DNA of 56,875 nucleotides. It comes from Mesorhizobium sp. LSHC420B00 (GTDB lineage Bacteria; Pseudomonadota; Alphaproteobacteria; Rhizobiales; Rhizobiaceae). Below the pieces are notes generated by a model. It saw nothing but the letters and a program-made list of their open reading frames with translations, was not told the DNA's origin and ran no database searches. The stretch spans positions 1 through 56,875 of the forward strand of contig NZ_AYVY01000008.1 in NCBI RefSeq assembly GCF_000503055.1, read 5' to 3'. Shown in pieces: positions 34,437 to 43,223 of the stretch. The stretch's first letter is position 1. Every line of letters begins with the position of its first letter. The position numbers and the translations under genes were made by a program.

Positions 34437-34721
34437 CTATTTGCCTCCGTTCAGCCTTTCACGCAATTCCTTGCCGGTCTTGAAGAACGGCACCCATTTC
34501 TCCTCGACCTCTACGGATTCGCCGGTGCGCGGATTGCGGCCGGTGCGGGCAGGGCGGTTTTTCACCGAAAACGCGCCGAAGCCGCGCAACTCGACCCGGT
34601 TGCCCTCGGCAAGCGCGTCGGTGATTTCATCGAAGATGGCGCCGACAATGTTTTCGACATCGCGCAGGAAAAGATGCGGATTGCGCGTGGCGATGATCTG
34701 CACAAGTTCGGATTTGATCAT
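34437..34721 (-). CDS. ihfB: Integration host factor subunit beta
   Basis: DNA-bending protein, 94 aa, working as heterodimer with IhfA. It shows the HU/IHF fold: [21 protein letters not shown] at the start, [26 protein letters not shown] with the beta-arm Arg/Pro residues that intercalate in the minor groove, and a C-terminal [17 protein letters not shown]. Its placement between sppA (upstream, 34800) and lapA-like is the usual alphaproteobacterial arrangement. Confidence 0.95.
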   Translation of the reverse strand: MIKSELVQIIATRNPHLFLRDVENIVGAIFDEITDALAEGNRVELRGFGAFSVKNRPARTGRNPRTGESVEVEEKWVPFFKTGKELRERLNGGK

Positions 34722-34799
34722 GAAAAGGCTCCCCGTGAAAGCAGTGCCGCCGAAATTATCAGAATGATTTTATTTGCTTTTTCACTCCCAAGCGGCTCC

Positions 34800-35756
34800 T
34801 CAAGGGTGCCAGACGGAAACGAGACCGTCAAGAAACAAGCGGTCCGCTCCAATTTCGTGAAGGACGTCGCCGCCATGGCCAGGCAGGCCAAGCGCAGCGC
34901 CGACGGTCTGCGCCATCGCCTTGGAGAACAGGAAACCACCGCGTTTTTCCGTGTCCTTCCATTCCACCACCTTGAGCTTGGCATCGACACCCTTGCCTGC
35001 AAGCCAGTCGATCGCTTCGGCCTCGCCGCCGACCGCGTCGATCAATCTGTTGGTGACCGCCTGCCGGCCGGTGAAGATCGACCCGTCCGCGAGCGCCAGC
35101 GCCTCCGGCTTGGTCATGTTGCGGCGCTCGGCGACGATGCCGACGAACCAGTCGTAGCTGTCGAGAATGAGTTTGCGGACCATGGCGCGTTCATCGTCAT
35201 TGGTCGGCTTGAAGGGGGAAGGCGAGGCCTTCAAGGGCGAGGATTTCACCTCCTCCAGCTTGACGCCGAGCTTGTCCATGAGGCCGCTGACGTCCGGGTA
35301 CTGGATCAGAACGCCGATCGAGCCGACGATCGAGGATTTGCGTGCGACAATATGGTCGGCCGCGGTGGCTATCATGTAACCCGCCGACGCCGCGAGCGTG
35401 CCGACCTCGGCCACCACCGGCTTGTCGGCGGCGAGCTTGCGCACTGCCTCGTAGATCGACTCGCCACCGACGGTGGTGCCGCCGGGTGAATCGATCGACA
35501 GGATCACAGCCTTGACGCGCGGCGACTGACGGATGGCTTCCAGCCGCTTGATCAGTTCTTCGTCTTCGGTGATGGTACCTTCGATCTTGACCTTAGCGAT
35601 GTGGTCGACAGCCGCGCCGGTGAATTCGTCACCATAAATCCACGCGGAAAAGGCGATCAGCCCGGCTGCGGCGACAAGAATCGCCGCAACACGCCAGAAT
35701 GTCAGCTTGCGGCGCAAGCGGCGGCGGTCGATCAGGTCGTCGGCTCTCAATGCCAT
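34800..35756 (-). CDS. sppA: Signal peptide peptidase SppA (36 kDa type)
   Basis: Serine protease S49 of the short form, 318 aa. A basic N-terminus and one membrane helix (about 22-42) anchor it; the protease domain faces the periplasm. The catalytic Ser lies in TLAASAGYMIATAAD and the Lys dyad partner in the usual place about 50 residues later (RKSSIVGSIGVL). It degrades cleaved signal peptides. The start at 35756 has AGGCTGACC upstream, and the divergent lptC gene begins 305 bases away. Confidence 0.93.
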   Translation of the reverse strand: MALRADDLIDRRRLRRKLTFWRVAAILVAAAGLIAFSAWIYGDEFTGAAVDHIAKVKIEGTITEDEELIKRLEAIRQSPRVKAVILSIDSPGGTTVGGESIYEAVRKLAADKPVVAEVGTLAASAGYMIATAADHIVARKSSIVGSIGVLIQYPDVSGLMDKLGVKLEEVKSSPLKASPSPFKPTNDDERAMVRKLILDSYDWFVGIVAERRNMTKPEALALADGSIFTGRQAVTNRLIDAVGGEAEAIDWLAGKGVDAKLKVVEWKDTEKRGGFLFSKAMAQTVGAALGLPGHGGDVLHEIGADRLFLDGLVSVWHP

Positions 35757-36061
35757 GGTCAGCCTCGTAGTCGGTGGGAGCAGATGCTTTTAAAGCAACC
35801 ATTCGCGCCCGGCTACCGTTTCCTGACGGCCTTCGCCAAAGCCGTCTTCGGCGTTCGGGCAAGCTTCAATCTGTCGCGTTCCACAGGCTCTAACACTGTG
35901 CGCCCATATCTGGTATGAGGTTCAGGCTGCGCTGGGGCCATTTTCGTTGTATAGGGGCGGCTGTCATATTTTTGCGGTTTTCCTCGGCTTGTGCTTGCTT
36001 GAGGGTGCCGGCACCCCACCTATAGGGCGGCCTGGCGGGCAGGGGTTTAGAAGAAGCAGTC
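35757..36061. other. Divergent sppA-lptC region
   Basis: 305-bp region with no supported gene. It contains a perfect 14-bp palindrome, GGGTGCCGGCACCC (36003-36016), 45 bases before lptC, and TA-rich stretches near 35945-35975 that may hold the two divergent promoters. No Pho box, terminator or tRNA was seen. Small minus-strand open frames crossing into lptC are not supported. Confidence 0.5.
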
Positions 36062-36775
36062 ATGTTAGCGGGACCAATCGAACCGACCAACACCGAGACG
36101 GAGTTGGCTCCCAAGGCCGCAGGCCGGGCGCGGGTCGACGCCTTTGACATCGCGCAGCGTCATTCGCGCCGGGTGCGGATCCTCAAGCTGGCCGTGCCGC
36201 TGGTCGCCGCCCTGATCGCGGTCGCGTTTCCGGTCTATTCCTATCTCATGGCTCCCGCTGCAATCGAGGTGCAGGCCGACGGCGGCTCCTTTGCCAATGG
36301 CAAGCTGGTGATGGCCAATCCCAAGCTCAACGGCTTCACCAAGCAGAACCTGCCCTATTCGATGACGGCCCTGCGCGCCATACAGGACGTCAGCAAACAA
36401 GGCATCATCGATCTGGAAGGCATCAAGGCCAGGCTGCCGATTGCGGCCGACAACACGGCCGCCATCGATGCCGCGCGCGGCACCTATGATCGCGACGGCA
36501 ACACGTTCAGCCTGACCAGCGACGTGACGGTATCGACCACGGATGGCGTGGTGGCAAAATTCAAATCAGTCTATCTCGACATGGGCGAAGGCACTATGAA
36601 GACAAGCGAACCCGTCGATGTCAGCCGCGGCGGGTCGCGGATCAGGGCGGATTCGATGTCGGTCCAGGACAATGGCAAGGTCCTGGTTTTCGAGAACAAG
36701 GTGCGCGTCGACATCGATCCCGCCAGTTTGAAGGCGGCAGAGGCAAAGAGCGGAGAGACCAATGCGGTTCAGTAG
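36062..36775 (+). CDS. lptC: LPS export ABC transporter periplasmic protein LptC
   Basis: Bitopic inner membrane protein, 237 aa, linking LptB2FG to the LptA bridge. A cytoplasmic N-terminus (1-38) leads into one helix (about 41-62) and a beta-jellyroll periplasmic domain (about 80-225), including LNGFTKQNLPYSMTALRAIQD and FKSVYLDMGEGTMKTSEPV. The alphaproteobacterial length and start are typical. Its last 14 bases overlap lptA, indicating translational coupling in the lptC-lptA-lptB unit. Confidence 0.9.
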   Translation: MLAGPIEPTNTETELAPKAAGRARVDAFDIAQRHSRRVRILKLAVPLVAALIAVAFPVYSYLMAPAAIEVQADGGSFANGKLVMANPKLNGFTKQNLPYSMTALRAIQDVSKQGIIDLEGIKARLPIAADNTAAIDAARGTYDRDGNTFSLTSDVTVSTTDGVVAKFKSVYLDMGEGTMKTSEPVDVSRGGSRIRADSMSVQDNGKVLVFENKVRVDIDPASLKAAEAKSGETNAVQ

Positions 36776-37373
36776 TTCGGCACGGCGCCTCGCCGCGGTT
36801 TCGGCGTTGCTGACCCTCGGGCTGCCATTGGGGCTCACCCTGGGGACGGCTTCGTCGCTGGCGCAGTCCAGCGCCACCAGCCAAATGTCCGGCCTCAGGC
36901 TGTCGGGCGACAAGCCGATCCAGATCGAAAGCGACAAGCTCGAGGTGCGCCAAGCGGAAAGCGTCGCCGTCTTCACCGGCAACGTCAACGTCGTCCAGGG
37001 TCCAACCGTACTCAAGGCCGGCAAAATGACGGTCTATTACGTCAGGGATGCAGCCGCCGCCAAAGGCGCCGAGCCGGCGGGTGCCGCGGCGATGACCGGA
37101 TCCGCCAACATCGACCATCTCGTGGTCGACGATAAGGTCTACATCAAATCGGACAATCAGGTTGCCACCGGCGACCGCGGCACCTTCGACATGAAGACCG
37201 AGGTGCTGGTGCTTTCGGGCAGCAAGGTCGTGCTCTCGCAAGGCGACAACGTGCTTGTCGGCTGCAAGCTTACCGTGCAGATGAAGAGCGGCCTTGCCCA
37301 GGTCGACGCCTGCGGCGGCCGCGTCATGATGTCGATCACGCCGCAGGCGAAGTCTGGAGCAGCGAAACCCTGA
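36762..37373 (+). CDS. lptA: LPS transport periplasmic protein LptA
   Basis: Periplasmic bridge protein, 203 aa. A signal peptide (about 1-36, ending at the SSLAQ region) is followed by an OstA-like beta-jellyroll (about 50-190): [40 protein letters not shown] and [19 protein letters not shown]. It carries LPS from LptC to the outer membrane LptD. It overlaps lptC by 14 bases at its start and lptB by 1 base (TGATG type junction) at its end. Confidence 0.92.
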   Translation: MRFSSSARRLAAVSALLTLGLPLGLTLGTASSLAQSSATSQMSGLRLSGDKPIQIESDKLEVRQAESVAVFTGNVNVVQGPTVLKAGKMTVYYVRDAAAAKGAEPAGAAAMTGSANIDHLVVDDKVYIKSDNQVATGDRGTFDMKTEVLVLSGSKVVLSQGDNVLVGCKLTVQMKSGLAQVDACGGRVMMSITPQAKSGAAKP

Positions 37374-38191
37374 TGACCGGCATATCGTCGCTGCTGGCGC
37401 GTCTTCCAGGGCGCGCCGCCAGCAAACTTGCGGCACCGGCCAGGGTCACCGTCGAAGCGGCAAAGTTCAAGGGAACCTTGATCGCCAAGGGGCTGACCAA
37501 AAGCTACAAGGGCCGCAAAGTCGTCAGCGGCGTGACGCTGGGCGTGCGCGCCGGCGAGGCGGTTGGGCTGCTCGGCCCCAATGGCGCCGGCAAGACCACC
37601 TGTTTCTACATGGTGACCGGGCTGGTGCCGGTCGACGAAGGCACCATCGAAATCGACGGCTTCGACGTCACGTCGATGCCGATGTATCGCCGCGCCCGTC
37701 TCGGCATCGGCTATCTGCCGCAGGAAGCGTCGATTTTTCGCGGCCTGAACGTCGAGCAAAACATCCGGGCCGTGCTCGAAGTGGTCGAAAAGAGCCGCAA
37801 GGAGCGTGAGCGCCTGCTCGACGAATTGCTCGAGGAATTCCACATCAGCCATCTGCGCAAGGCTCCATCGCTGTCGCTCTCCGGCGGTGAGCGGCGGCGC
37901 CTCGAAATTGCCCGTGCGTTGGCAACCCGCCCCGCCTACATGCTGCTCGACGAACCGTTCGCCGGCATCGACCCGATCGCCGTCGCCGACATCCAGCAGC
38001 TCGTGCGCCACTTGACGGCACGTGGCATCGGCGTGCTGATCACCGACCACAATGTGCGTGAGACCCTTGGCCTGATCGACCGCGCCTACATCATCCATGC
38101 CGGTCAGGTGCTGACCCATGGCCGAGCCGACGAAATCGTCGCAAATGCCGATGTGCGGCGGCTTTATCTTGGCGAGGGATTTACGCTCTAA
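37373..38191 (+). CDS. lptB: LPS export ABC transporter ATP-binding protein LptB
   Basis: ABC ATPase of the LPS exporter, 272 aa, cytoplasmic. Walker A is GPNGAGKTT, the Q-loop lies in YLPQEASIF (with the LptB-typical [11 protein letters not shown] following), the signature is [15 protein letters not shown], Walker B is [10 protein letters not shown] and the switch His is in [10 protein letters not shown]. An N-terminal extension of about 30 residues precedes the ABC domain, longer than in E. coli LptB (about 241 aa). It overlaps the lptA stop codon by one base. Confidence 0.95.
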   Translation: MTGISSLLARLPGRAASKLAAPARVTVEAAKFKGTLIAKGLTKSYKGRKVVSGVTLGVRAGEAVGLLGPNGAGKTTCFYMVTGLVPVDEGTIEIDGFDVTSMPMYRRARLGIGYLPQEASIFRGLNVEQNIRAVLEVVEKSRKERERLLDELLEEFHISHLRKAPSLSLSGGERRRLEIARALATRPAYMLLDEPFAGIDPIAVADIQQLVRHLTARGIGVLITDHNVRETLGLIDRAYIIHAGQVLTHGRADEIVANADVRRLYLGEGFTL

Positions 38192-38297
38192 ATGCGAAAT
38201 TCCGGTTCGAACGGGATTTCCGGCGTAGTCCGGCAGCTTTTTCTTCGATTTTCTGCCTGAAAAACGCGCTGGCAGGCGAGTTTTTCCGCACCTCGCC

Positions 38298-38326
38298 TTG
38301 ACAAGCAAAAGCCGGGCCAGTTTCTA
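38298..38326 (+). promoter_or_regulatory. Candidate sigma-70 promoter of rpoN
   Basis: TTGACA (38298-38303), 17 bases, TTTCTA (38321-38326), about 62 bases before the rpoN ATG. The -35 is perfect and the -10 partial. A GCCAG/CTGGC hairpin overlaps the predicted start. Confidence 0.45.
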
Positions 38327-38388
38327 TGCTGGCCTGGAAAATTCTTTCCAGCAGTGCGGGCGCGTAGACGGGGCGTTGAAACCGAACC

Positions 38389-39915
38389 ATGGCGTTGGCG
38401 GCAAAACTACAGCTACGACAGTCGCAGTCGCTGGTGATGACGCCGCAGCTGATGCAGTCGATCCGCCTGCTGCAGTTCACCCACCTCGAGCTGGAACGCT
38501 TCATCGACGACGAGATCGAACGCAATCCCCTGCTGGAACGCGCCGAACCGCAGGACGACGCCGCCAGCGACCAGGCGCAGAAGAGCGACGCCGCATCGGA
38601 ACCGGCAGCCGACGGCGACTGGTTCGAAGCGGAGACGGCGTGGAGCGCCGAGGCGATCTCGGAAAAGCTCGATACGTCGCTGGAAAACCTGTTTCCCGAC
38701 GATCCTGGAACGAGCGAGCGGCTCGGCCCCGACCTGACGGCGCAATGGAAATCGGCGTCCGGCAATAGTTCCGCCTCTTCCTCCGACGGCTTCGACGTCG
38801 CGGATATGGCGGCGGCTGCCATCACGCTGCGCGACCATGTCGGCGAGCAGGTGGCGCTCGCCTTCGCCGATCCGGCCGCGCGCCTGATCGCCAGCGAGCT
38901 TGCCGACGGCGTCGATGAGGCCGGCTACATGCGTGCGGACATGGCCGAGATCGCGGCCCGCCTCGGCACGGACGCCACGGCGGTGGCAAGGGCGCTGGCG
39001 ATTTGCCAGACATTCGAGCCCGCCGGCATCTTCGCCCGCGACCTCGCCGAATGCCTGTCGCTGCAGCTTGCCGTGCGCGACCGGCTCGATCCGGCGATGA
39101 GGGCATTGATCGCCAATCTCGAACTCCTGGCACGGCGCGATTTCCAGACGCTGAAGCGGATTTGCGGTGTCGACGAGGAGGATCTGCTCGACATGCTGGC
39201 CGAGATCCGGGCGCTCGACCCGCGGCCGGGAATGGCGTTTTCGCGCGGTGCCAGCGATGCGATCGTGGCCGACGTCGAGGTGCGCGCAGCCAATGACGGC
39301 AGCTGGACGGTCGAGCTCAATGCCGAGACGCTACCGCGTGTGCTGGTCGATCACATCTATTTCGCTCAGGTCACGCCGCATGCGAAAAACCAGGCGGAAA
39401 AGGATTTCCTCGCCGAATGCCTGCAGAATGCCAACTGGCTGACGCGCAGCCTCGACCAGCGGGCGAAGACTATCCTGAAGGTCGCCTCCGAGATCGTGCG
39501 CCAGCAGGACGCTTTTCTCGTCCACGGCGTGCGGCACCTGAAGCCGCTCAACCTGCGCACGGTGGCGGACGCTATCGGCATGCACGAATCGACGGTCAGC
39601 CGGGTCACGGCAAACAAATACATGCTGACGCCGCGCGGCGTGTTCGAGCTGCGCTATTTCTTTACCGCCTCGATCGCTTCGTCGGGTGGCGGCGATGCGC
39701 ATTCGTCGGAAGCGGTGCGCGACCGCATAAAGCAGCTGATCGACGAGGAGAAAGCCGTCGATGTGCTTTCCGACGATGCCATCGTGGACATGCTGCGGGA
39801 AAGCGGCGTCGACATTGCCAGGCGCACGGTTGCCAAATACCGGGAAGGCATGAACATACCCTCTTCGGTGCAACGGCGGCGCGAAAAACGCGCTTTGGCC
39901 AGCGCCGGCCGTTGA
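38389..39915 (+). CDS. rpoN: RNA polymerase sigma-54 factor
   Basis: Sigma-54, 508 aa, needed for promoters of nitrogen metabolism and, in rhizobia, nif/fix and transport genes. Region I (1-50) is Gln/Leu-rich, LQLRQSQSLVMTPQLMQSIRLL; an acidic region II linker (about 55-120) follows; the core-binding domain spans about 140-330; the HTH (about 390-440) has ADAIGMHESTVSRVTANKY; and the RpoN box near the C-terminus is ARRTVAKYREGMNIPSS. All parts are intact. The lptB-rpoN-hpf-ptsN order is conserved in rhizobia. Confidence 0.96.
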   Translation: MALAAKLQLRQSQSLVMTPQLMQSIRLLQFTHLELERFIDDEIERNPLLERAEPQDDAASDQAQKSDAASEPAADGDWFEAETAWSAEAISEKLDTSLENLFPDDPGTSERLGPDLTAQWKSASGNSSASSSDGFDVADMAAAAITLRDHVGEQVALAFADPAARLIASELADGVDEAGYMRADMAEIAARLGTDATAVARALAICQTFEPAGIFARDLAECLSLQLAVRDRLDPAMRALIANLELLARRDFQTLKRICGVDEEDLLDMLAEIRALDPRPGMAFSRGASDAIVADVEVRAANDGSWTVELNAETLPRVLVDHIYFAQVTPHAKNQAEKDFLAECLQNANWLTRSLDQRAKTILKVASEIVRQQDAFLVHGVRHLKPLNLRTVADAIGMHESTVSRVTANKYMLTPRGVFELRYFFTASIASSGGGDAHSSEAVRDRIKQLIDEEKAVDVLSDDAIVDMLRESGVDIARRTVAKYREGMNIPSSVQRRREKRALASAGR

Positions 39916-39948
39916 ACTCCGGCGGAATTTCCACAGCTTTCGCGTTCA

Positions 39949-39977
39949 TTGACAAGCGGCAACGAAGTGGCTAGAAG
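39949..39977 (+). promoter_or_regulatory. Candidate sigma-70 promoter of hpf
   Basis: TTGACA (39949-39954), 17 bases, TAGAAG (39972-39977), giving a predicted leader of about 220 bases before hpf. The leader contains no supported gene. Confidence 0.45.
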
Positions 39978-40204
39978 CCCGCCCGCATGAGACGGGCTGG
40001 CGGGTGGATTTGAGTTCGCTGATGCCCGCACGAGAGATGGTCCGTCACGACGTAGGCCACGGGACGGCCAAGAAGGCGGCTTGTGATCAACCGGAAAGTT
40101 CGGATTTAAAATCGGCGCAAGTGACGCCGCAAAGCTTGTGCGCACGGACCACGAGTATAAACTCGGGACAGTTTGAAGCCTGAGCAAGGAAGGTCAGTTT
40201 TCAG

Positions 40205-40789
40205 ATGACACTGCGCATATCGGGAAAACACATGGATATCGGCGATGCGTTCCGTACGCGCATCAACGACCGTGTCGGGGAAGTGATCGGGAAATATTTC
40301 GATCGGGGCTTTTCAGGGCAAATCGTAGTCGTCAAATCGGGATCGCGCTACACGGCCGATTGCATGATCCGGCTGGATTCCGGTGCTTCGCTGCAGGCGA
40401 CCGGCGATGCCCAGGATCCGACGCTTGCCTTCGATACCGCGGCGGACCGTCTGGAAACCCGCCTCAGGCGCTACAAGCGCCGGCTGAAGTCGCACAATTC
40501 AGGCAATAGCAATGGCGAACTCACCGACGTCGCCTATACGGTGATGGCCCCGCTTGCCGATGACGAGGAGGAGATACCGGAGAATTTCGCGCCGGCCATC
40601 GTCGCCGAATCGACCATGACGCTGCGGACCATGTCGGTGGCGTCAGCAGTGATCGAGCTCGACACCAAGGACAGCCCGGTCCTGGTCTTCCGCAATGCCG
40701 GAAACGACCATCTCAACATCGTCTATCGCCGGCCGGACGGGAATATCGGCTGGATCGACCCGTCTACGGCCAAGGTCGCGCAGGGGTAA
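40205..40789 (+). CDS. hpf: Ribosome hibernation promoting factor, long form
   Basis: Ribosome-associated factor of the long HPF type, 194 aa, that dimerises 70S into 100S ribosomes in stationary phase. The N-terminal S30AE/YfiA domain (about 1-100) contains ISGKHMDIGDAFRTRI and ends LETRLRRYKRRLKSH, and the C-terminal dimerisation domain (about 135-190) has AVIELDTKDSPVLVFRNAG and NIVYRRPDGNIGWIDP. An acidic linker (about 118-130) joins them. The start at 40205 follows AAGGAAGGTCAGTTTTCAG. Confidence 0.92.
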   Translation: MTLRISGKHMDIGDAFRTRINDRVGEVIGKYFDRGFSGQIVVVKSGSRYTADCMIRLDSGASLQATGDAQDPTLAFDTAADRLETRLRRYKRRLKSHNSGNSNGELTDVAYTVMAPLADDEEEIPENFAPAIVAESTMTLRTMSVASAVIELDTKDSPVLVFRNAGNDHLNIVYRRPDGNIGWIDPSTAKVAQG

Positions 40790-40848
40790 AAACCAGCCGC
40801 ACGCAAGCGTGGGGACTGGCGACGGCAGGCGAACAAGGGATTTCAAGC

Positions 40849-41313
40849 ATGGATCTGAGCGATCTCGTCAACGTTCCGGCAATCATGCCGGCGTTGAAGG
40901 CGAACTCCAAAAAGCAGTTGCTGCAATTGCTGTCTGAAAGGGCGGCGGCAATTTCCGGCATTCCGGAGCGGGAGGTGTTCGACACCATCCTGCAACGCGA
41001 GCGGCTGGGTTCGACCGGCGTCGGCAACGGCATCGCCATTCCGCATGGCAAGCTGGCCGGGGTGAAGCGGATCGCTGGAGTTTTTGCCCGGCTGGAGACA
41101 CCGGTCGATTTCGAGGCCCTCGACGATCAGCCGGTCGACCTGGTGTTTCTGCTTTTGGCCCCCGAAGGTGCCGGCGCCGACCACCTCAAGGCGCTGTCGC
41201 GCATCGCGCGGGTGCTGCGCGATGCCGACACGGTTGCCAAGATCAGGGGCACGCGCGATGCCGTGGCCATCCACGCGCTGCTGTCGGATACACAGGCCTC
41301 GCACGCCGCCTGA
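40849..41313 (+). CDS. ptsN: PTS system nitrogen-regulatory EIIA component
   Basis: EIIA-Ntr, 154 aa, the phosphoacceptor end of the PTS-Ntr branch (PtsP-NPr-PtsN), which tunes K+ transport, nitrogen and carbon metabolism. The EIIA type-2 domain covers nearly the whole protein; the phosphorylated His is in GNGIAIPHGKL (about His66), with FARLETPVDFEALDDQPVDLVFLLLAP following in two conserved blocks. It lies 59 bases after hpf, in the standard rpoN-linked order. PtsP and NPr are not in the window. Confidence 0.95.
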   Translation: MDLSDLVNVPAIMPALKANSKKQLLQLLSERAAAISGIPEREVFDTILQRERLGSTGVGNGIAIPHGKLAGVKRIAGVFARLETPVDFEALDDQPVDLVFLLLAPEGAGADHLKALSRIARVLRDADTVAKIRGTRDAVAIHALLSDTQASHAA

Positions 41314-41331
41314 GTTGATTGGACCCGTTGA

Positions 41332-41352
41332 AGGGCCGCCGTGAGCGGCCCT
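41332..41352. terminator. Hairpin between convergent ptsN and DUF1150 genes
   Basis: AGGGCCGC (41332-41339) pairs with GCGGCCCT (41345-41352) with a CGTGA loop, 19 bases after the ptsN stop. The U tract is poor (GTCCGTTT), so it may act as a 3' stabiliser or weak bidirectional terminator. Confidence 0.45.
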
Positions 41353-41384
41353 GTCCGTTTCAGCCAGATCGGCGCGCCGTGTTG

Positions 41385-41642
41385 TTAGTGGATAGCGACG
41401 GGGGTCAGATCGTTTTCCAAGGCGCCGGCCAGCGCCCGGTCGCGAGCGTCCGAAAGCAGGATCGGCTGGCCGTTGGCGGCAAACAGGGCCCACAGTTCCA
41501 GCCCGGGCGCGATTTCGACGAGGCCCGGGAAACGGCCGCGCAGATCGTCGCTCGACACTTTCCTGAGATAGGCGACCGAACCTTCGCCGAGATGAGCGAA
41601 TTCGCCGCTGGTCATGATGATATTTTCGTCAGTTCTGGTCAT
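41385..41642 (-). CDS. DUF1150 family protein
   Basis: Small protein, 85 aa, of the DUF1150 family restricted to alphaproteobacteria: GEFAHLGEGSVAYLRKVSSDDL at the start and ELWALFAANGQPILLSDAR at the end. The function is unknown; in many rhizobia it follows the small heat-shock gene, as here (hsp20 ends 63 bases upstream on the same strand). The start is fixed by AAGGAGG six bases before the ATG. Co-induction by heat is plausible. Confidence 0.85.
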   Translation of the reverse strand: MTRTDENIIMTSGEFAHLGEGSVAYLRKVSSDDLRGRFPGLVEIAPGLELWALFAANGQPILLSDARDRALAGALENDLTPVAIH

Positions 41643-41705
41643 TTCAAGCCTCCTTGCCGCGAGACGCCGCTCAAGGCCATCCCACATGAGAGCTATCGGC
41701 AAAAC

Positions 41706-42131
41706 TCAGTCTTTCACCGATATGTTTATTTTTCGTACCAGCCGTTCGGACTCCGGCCGATCGAGATCGATCGACAAAAGGCCGTTCTTCAATTCCGCCG
41801 CAATCACCCGCATGCCGTCGGCCAGCACGAAACAGCGCTGGAACTGGCGCGCGGCGATGCCGCGGTGGAGGAATTCGCGCTCGGTGTCGTCGTTCTGACG
41901 GCCGCGCACGACCAACTGGTTCTCCTCCGTGGAGACATCGAGATCGCTTTCCGCGAAACCGGCGACGGCGAGCGTGATACGCAGCCTTTCGGTTTTGCCG
42001 TCGGCACCGCTGAGGCGCTCGATGTTGTAGGGAGGATAGCTGTCACCCGACTTCGCCAAGCGCTCCAGTGTCTTTTCCATGGAATCGAAACCGAGGAGAA
42101 GCGGGCTGGAAAAAGGCGTCATTCGGCTCAT
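41706..42131 (-). CDS. Small heat shock protein Hsp20 (IbpA-like)
   Basis: Alpha-crystallin domain holdase, 141 aa. The N-terminal arm (1-35) is followed by the beta-sandwich (about 36-125): YPPYNIERLSGADGKTERLRITLAVAGF, DLDVSTEENQLVVRGRQ and REFLHRGIAARQFQRCFVLADG are class A rhizobial IbpA-like blocks. A C-terminal LVRKINISVKD supplies the I-x-I-like motif. Start at 42131, behind a likely thermosensor leader and an RpoH promoter. In rhizobia such genes are typically under both controls. Confidence 0.92.
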   Translation of the reverse strand: MSRMTPFSSPLLLGFDSMEKTLERLAKSGDSYPPYNIERLSGADGKTERLRITLAVAGFAESDLDVSTEENQLVVRGRQNDDTEREFLHRGIAARQFQRCFVLADGMRVIAAELKNGLLSIDLDRPESERLVRKINISVKD

Positions 42132-42193
42132 GTTACAGTGTCCTCTCAAGAGCGACATAAACTGGAAAAACCCGGATGGCATTTTTCCCGATG
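42132..42193 (-). promoter_or_regulatory. ROSE-like RNA thermometer in the hsp20 leader
   Basis: The predicted leader folds into two hairpins. The first pairs GGAAAAA with TTTTTCC (42188-42182 with 42170-42164). The second, right before the start, has the form GUC-G-CUC-UUGA-GAG-GAC (42156-42140): the Shine-Dalgarno AGAGGA is paired with GCUCU, leaving a bulged G in a UCGCU sequence. A conserved U(U/C)GCU facing the Shine-Dalgarno is the ROSE hallmark. SD-to-ATG distance is 9 bases. The element would melt on heating. Confidence 0.6.
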
Positions 42194-42199
42194 GTCTTG

Positions 42200-42228
42200 A
42201 TATGGTCCGCCGCCCGGCAGACTTCAAG
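42200..42228 (-). promoter_or_regulatory. RpoH (sigma-32) promoter of hsp20
   Basis: On the minus strand CTTGAAG (42228-42222), 16 further bases, then CCATAT (42205-42200): CTTGAA-N17-CCATAT, near the alphaproteobacterial RpoH consensus. It predicts a start near 42193 and a leader of about 62 bases, the extent of the thermometer candidate. Confidence 0.65.
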
Positions 42229-42275
42229 CCGTCACACGTCCCGCCCAAAAAGACTTGCCAAAACAAGGAATTGAA

Positions 42276-43217
42276 ATGCCCCAATCCCGCAGGATCATCA
42301 TCGACACTGACCCCGGCCAGGACGATGCCGTCGCCATATTGCTGGCGCTCGGCAGCGCCGAGCTGGAGATCGTCGGCATCACCGCGGTGGCCGGCAACGT
42401 GCCGCTGAAACTCACCGAAAAAAACGCCCGCAAGATCTGCGAGTTGGCCGGCCGGCCGGATGTCAAGGTCTATGCAGGCGCCATCCGGCCGCTGGCGCGT
42501 GAACTGGTCACTGCCGAGGAGGTGCATGGCAAGACCGGCCTCAACGGGCCGCAACTGCCCGAACCAAAGATGAAGCTGCAGGACCAGTATGCGGTCGATT
42601 TCATCGTCGAGACGCTGATAAAGGAGGAGAGCGGCACGATCACGCTTTGCGCGCTCGGCCCGCTCACCAATGTTGCGCTGGCGCTGATCCGCGAGCCGAA
42701 GATCGCGTCGCGCATCAGGGAGATCGTGCTGATGGGCGGCGGCTTCTTCGAGGGCGGCAACGTCACGCCGACTGCCGAATTCAACATCTATGTCGACCCG
42801 CATGCCGCCGATGTCGTGTTCAAATCCGGCATTCCGATCGTGATGATGCCGCTCGACGTTACCCACAAGGCGCTGACCACCGCCAAGCGCACGAAGGCTT
42901 TCCGGAAGCTCGGCACCAGGGTCGGCACGGCCACTGCGGACATGCTGGAATTCTTCGAACGCTTCGACGAGGAGAAATACGGCACCGATGGCGGCCCGCT
43001 GCACGATCCTTGCGTCATCGCCTACCTGTTGAAGCCGAAGCTGTTCAAGGGCCGCAACTGCAATGTCAGCGTGGAAACTGCCTCGGAGCTCACCATGGGC
43101 ATGACGGTGATCGACTGGTGGGGAGTGACCAAGCGGCCGAAGAACGCCGTGGTGATGCGCGACATCGACCATGATGCGTTTTTCGCGCTGCTGCTGGAAA
43201 GGCTGGGACGGCTTTAG
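42276..43217 (+). CDS. Inosine-uridine preferring nucleoside hydrolase family protein
   Basis: Nucleoside N-ribohydrolase, 313 aa, cleaving ribonucleosides to base and ribose. The calcium-binding DTDPGQDDA motif (about 10-18) is intact, together with ITAVAGNVPL, LGPLTNVALAL and the C-terminal GGPLHDPCVIAYLL with the catalytic His-Asp. The precise base preference is not determined. The start at 42276 has AAGGAA 5 bases upstream; the frame's first codon at 42255 is not favoured. It is divergent from hsp20. Confidence 0.92.
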   Translation: MPQSRRIIIDTDPGQDDAVAILLALGSAELEIVGITAVAGNVPLKLTEKNARKICELAGRPDVKVYAGAIRPLARELVTAEEVHGKTGLNGPQLPEPKMKLQDQYAVDFIVETLIKEESGTITLCALGPLTNVALALIREPKIASRIREIVLMGGGFFEGGNVTPTAEFNIYVDPHAADVVFKSGIPIVMMPLDVTHKALTTAKRTKAFRKLGTRVGTATADMLEFFERFDEEKYGTDGGPLHDPCVIAYLLKPKLFKGRNCNVSVETASELTMGMTVIDWWGVTKRPKNAVVMRDIDHDAFFALLLERLGRL

Positions 43218-43223
43218 CGCCGC

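Noticed and set aside
38205..38225. GGTTCGAA near 38213 considered as a tRNA T-arm
   Set aside because: No cloverleaf could be built around it; no anticodon stem or acceptor complement.
40022..40183. 53-codon open frame in the hpf leader
   Set aside because: No convincing Shine-Dalgarno and no recognised family; described only as leader.
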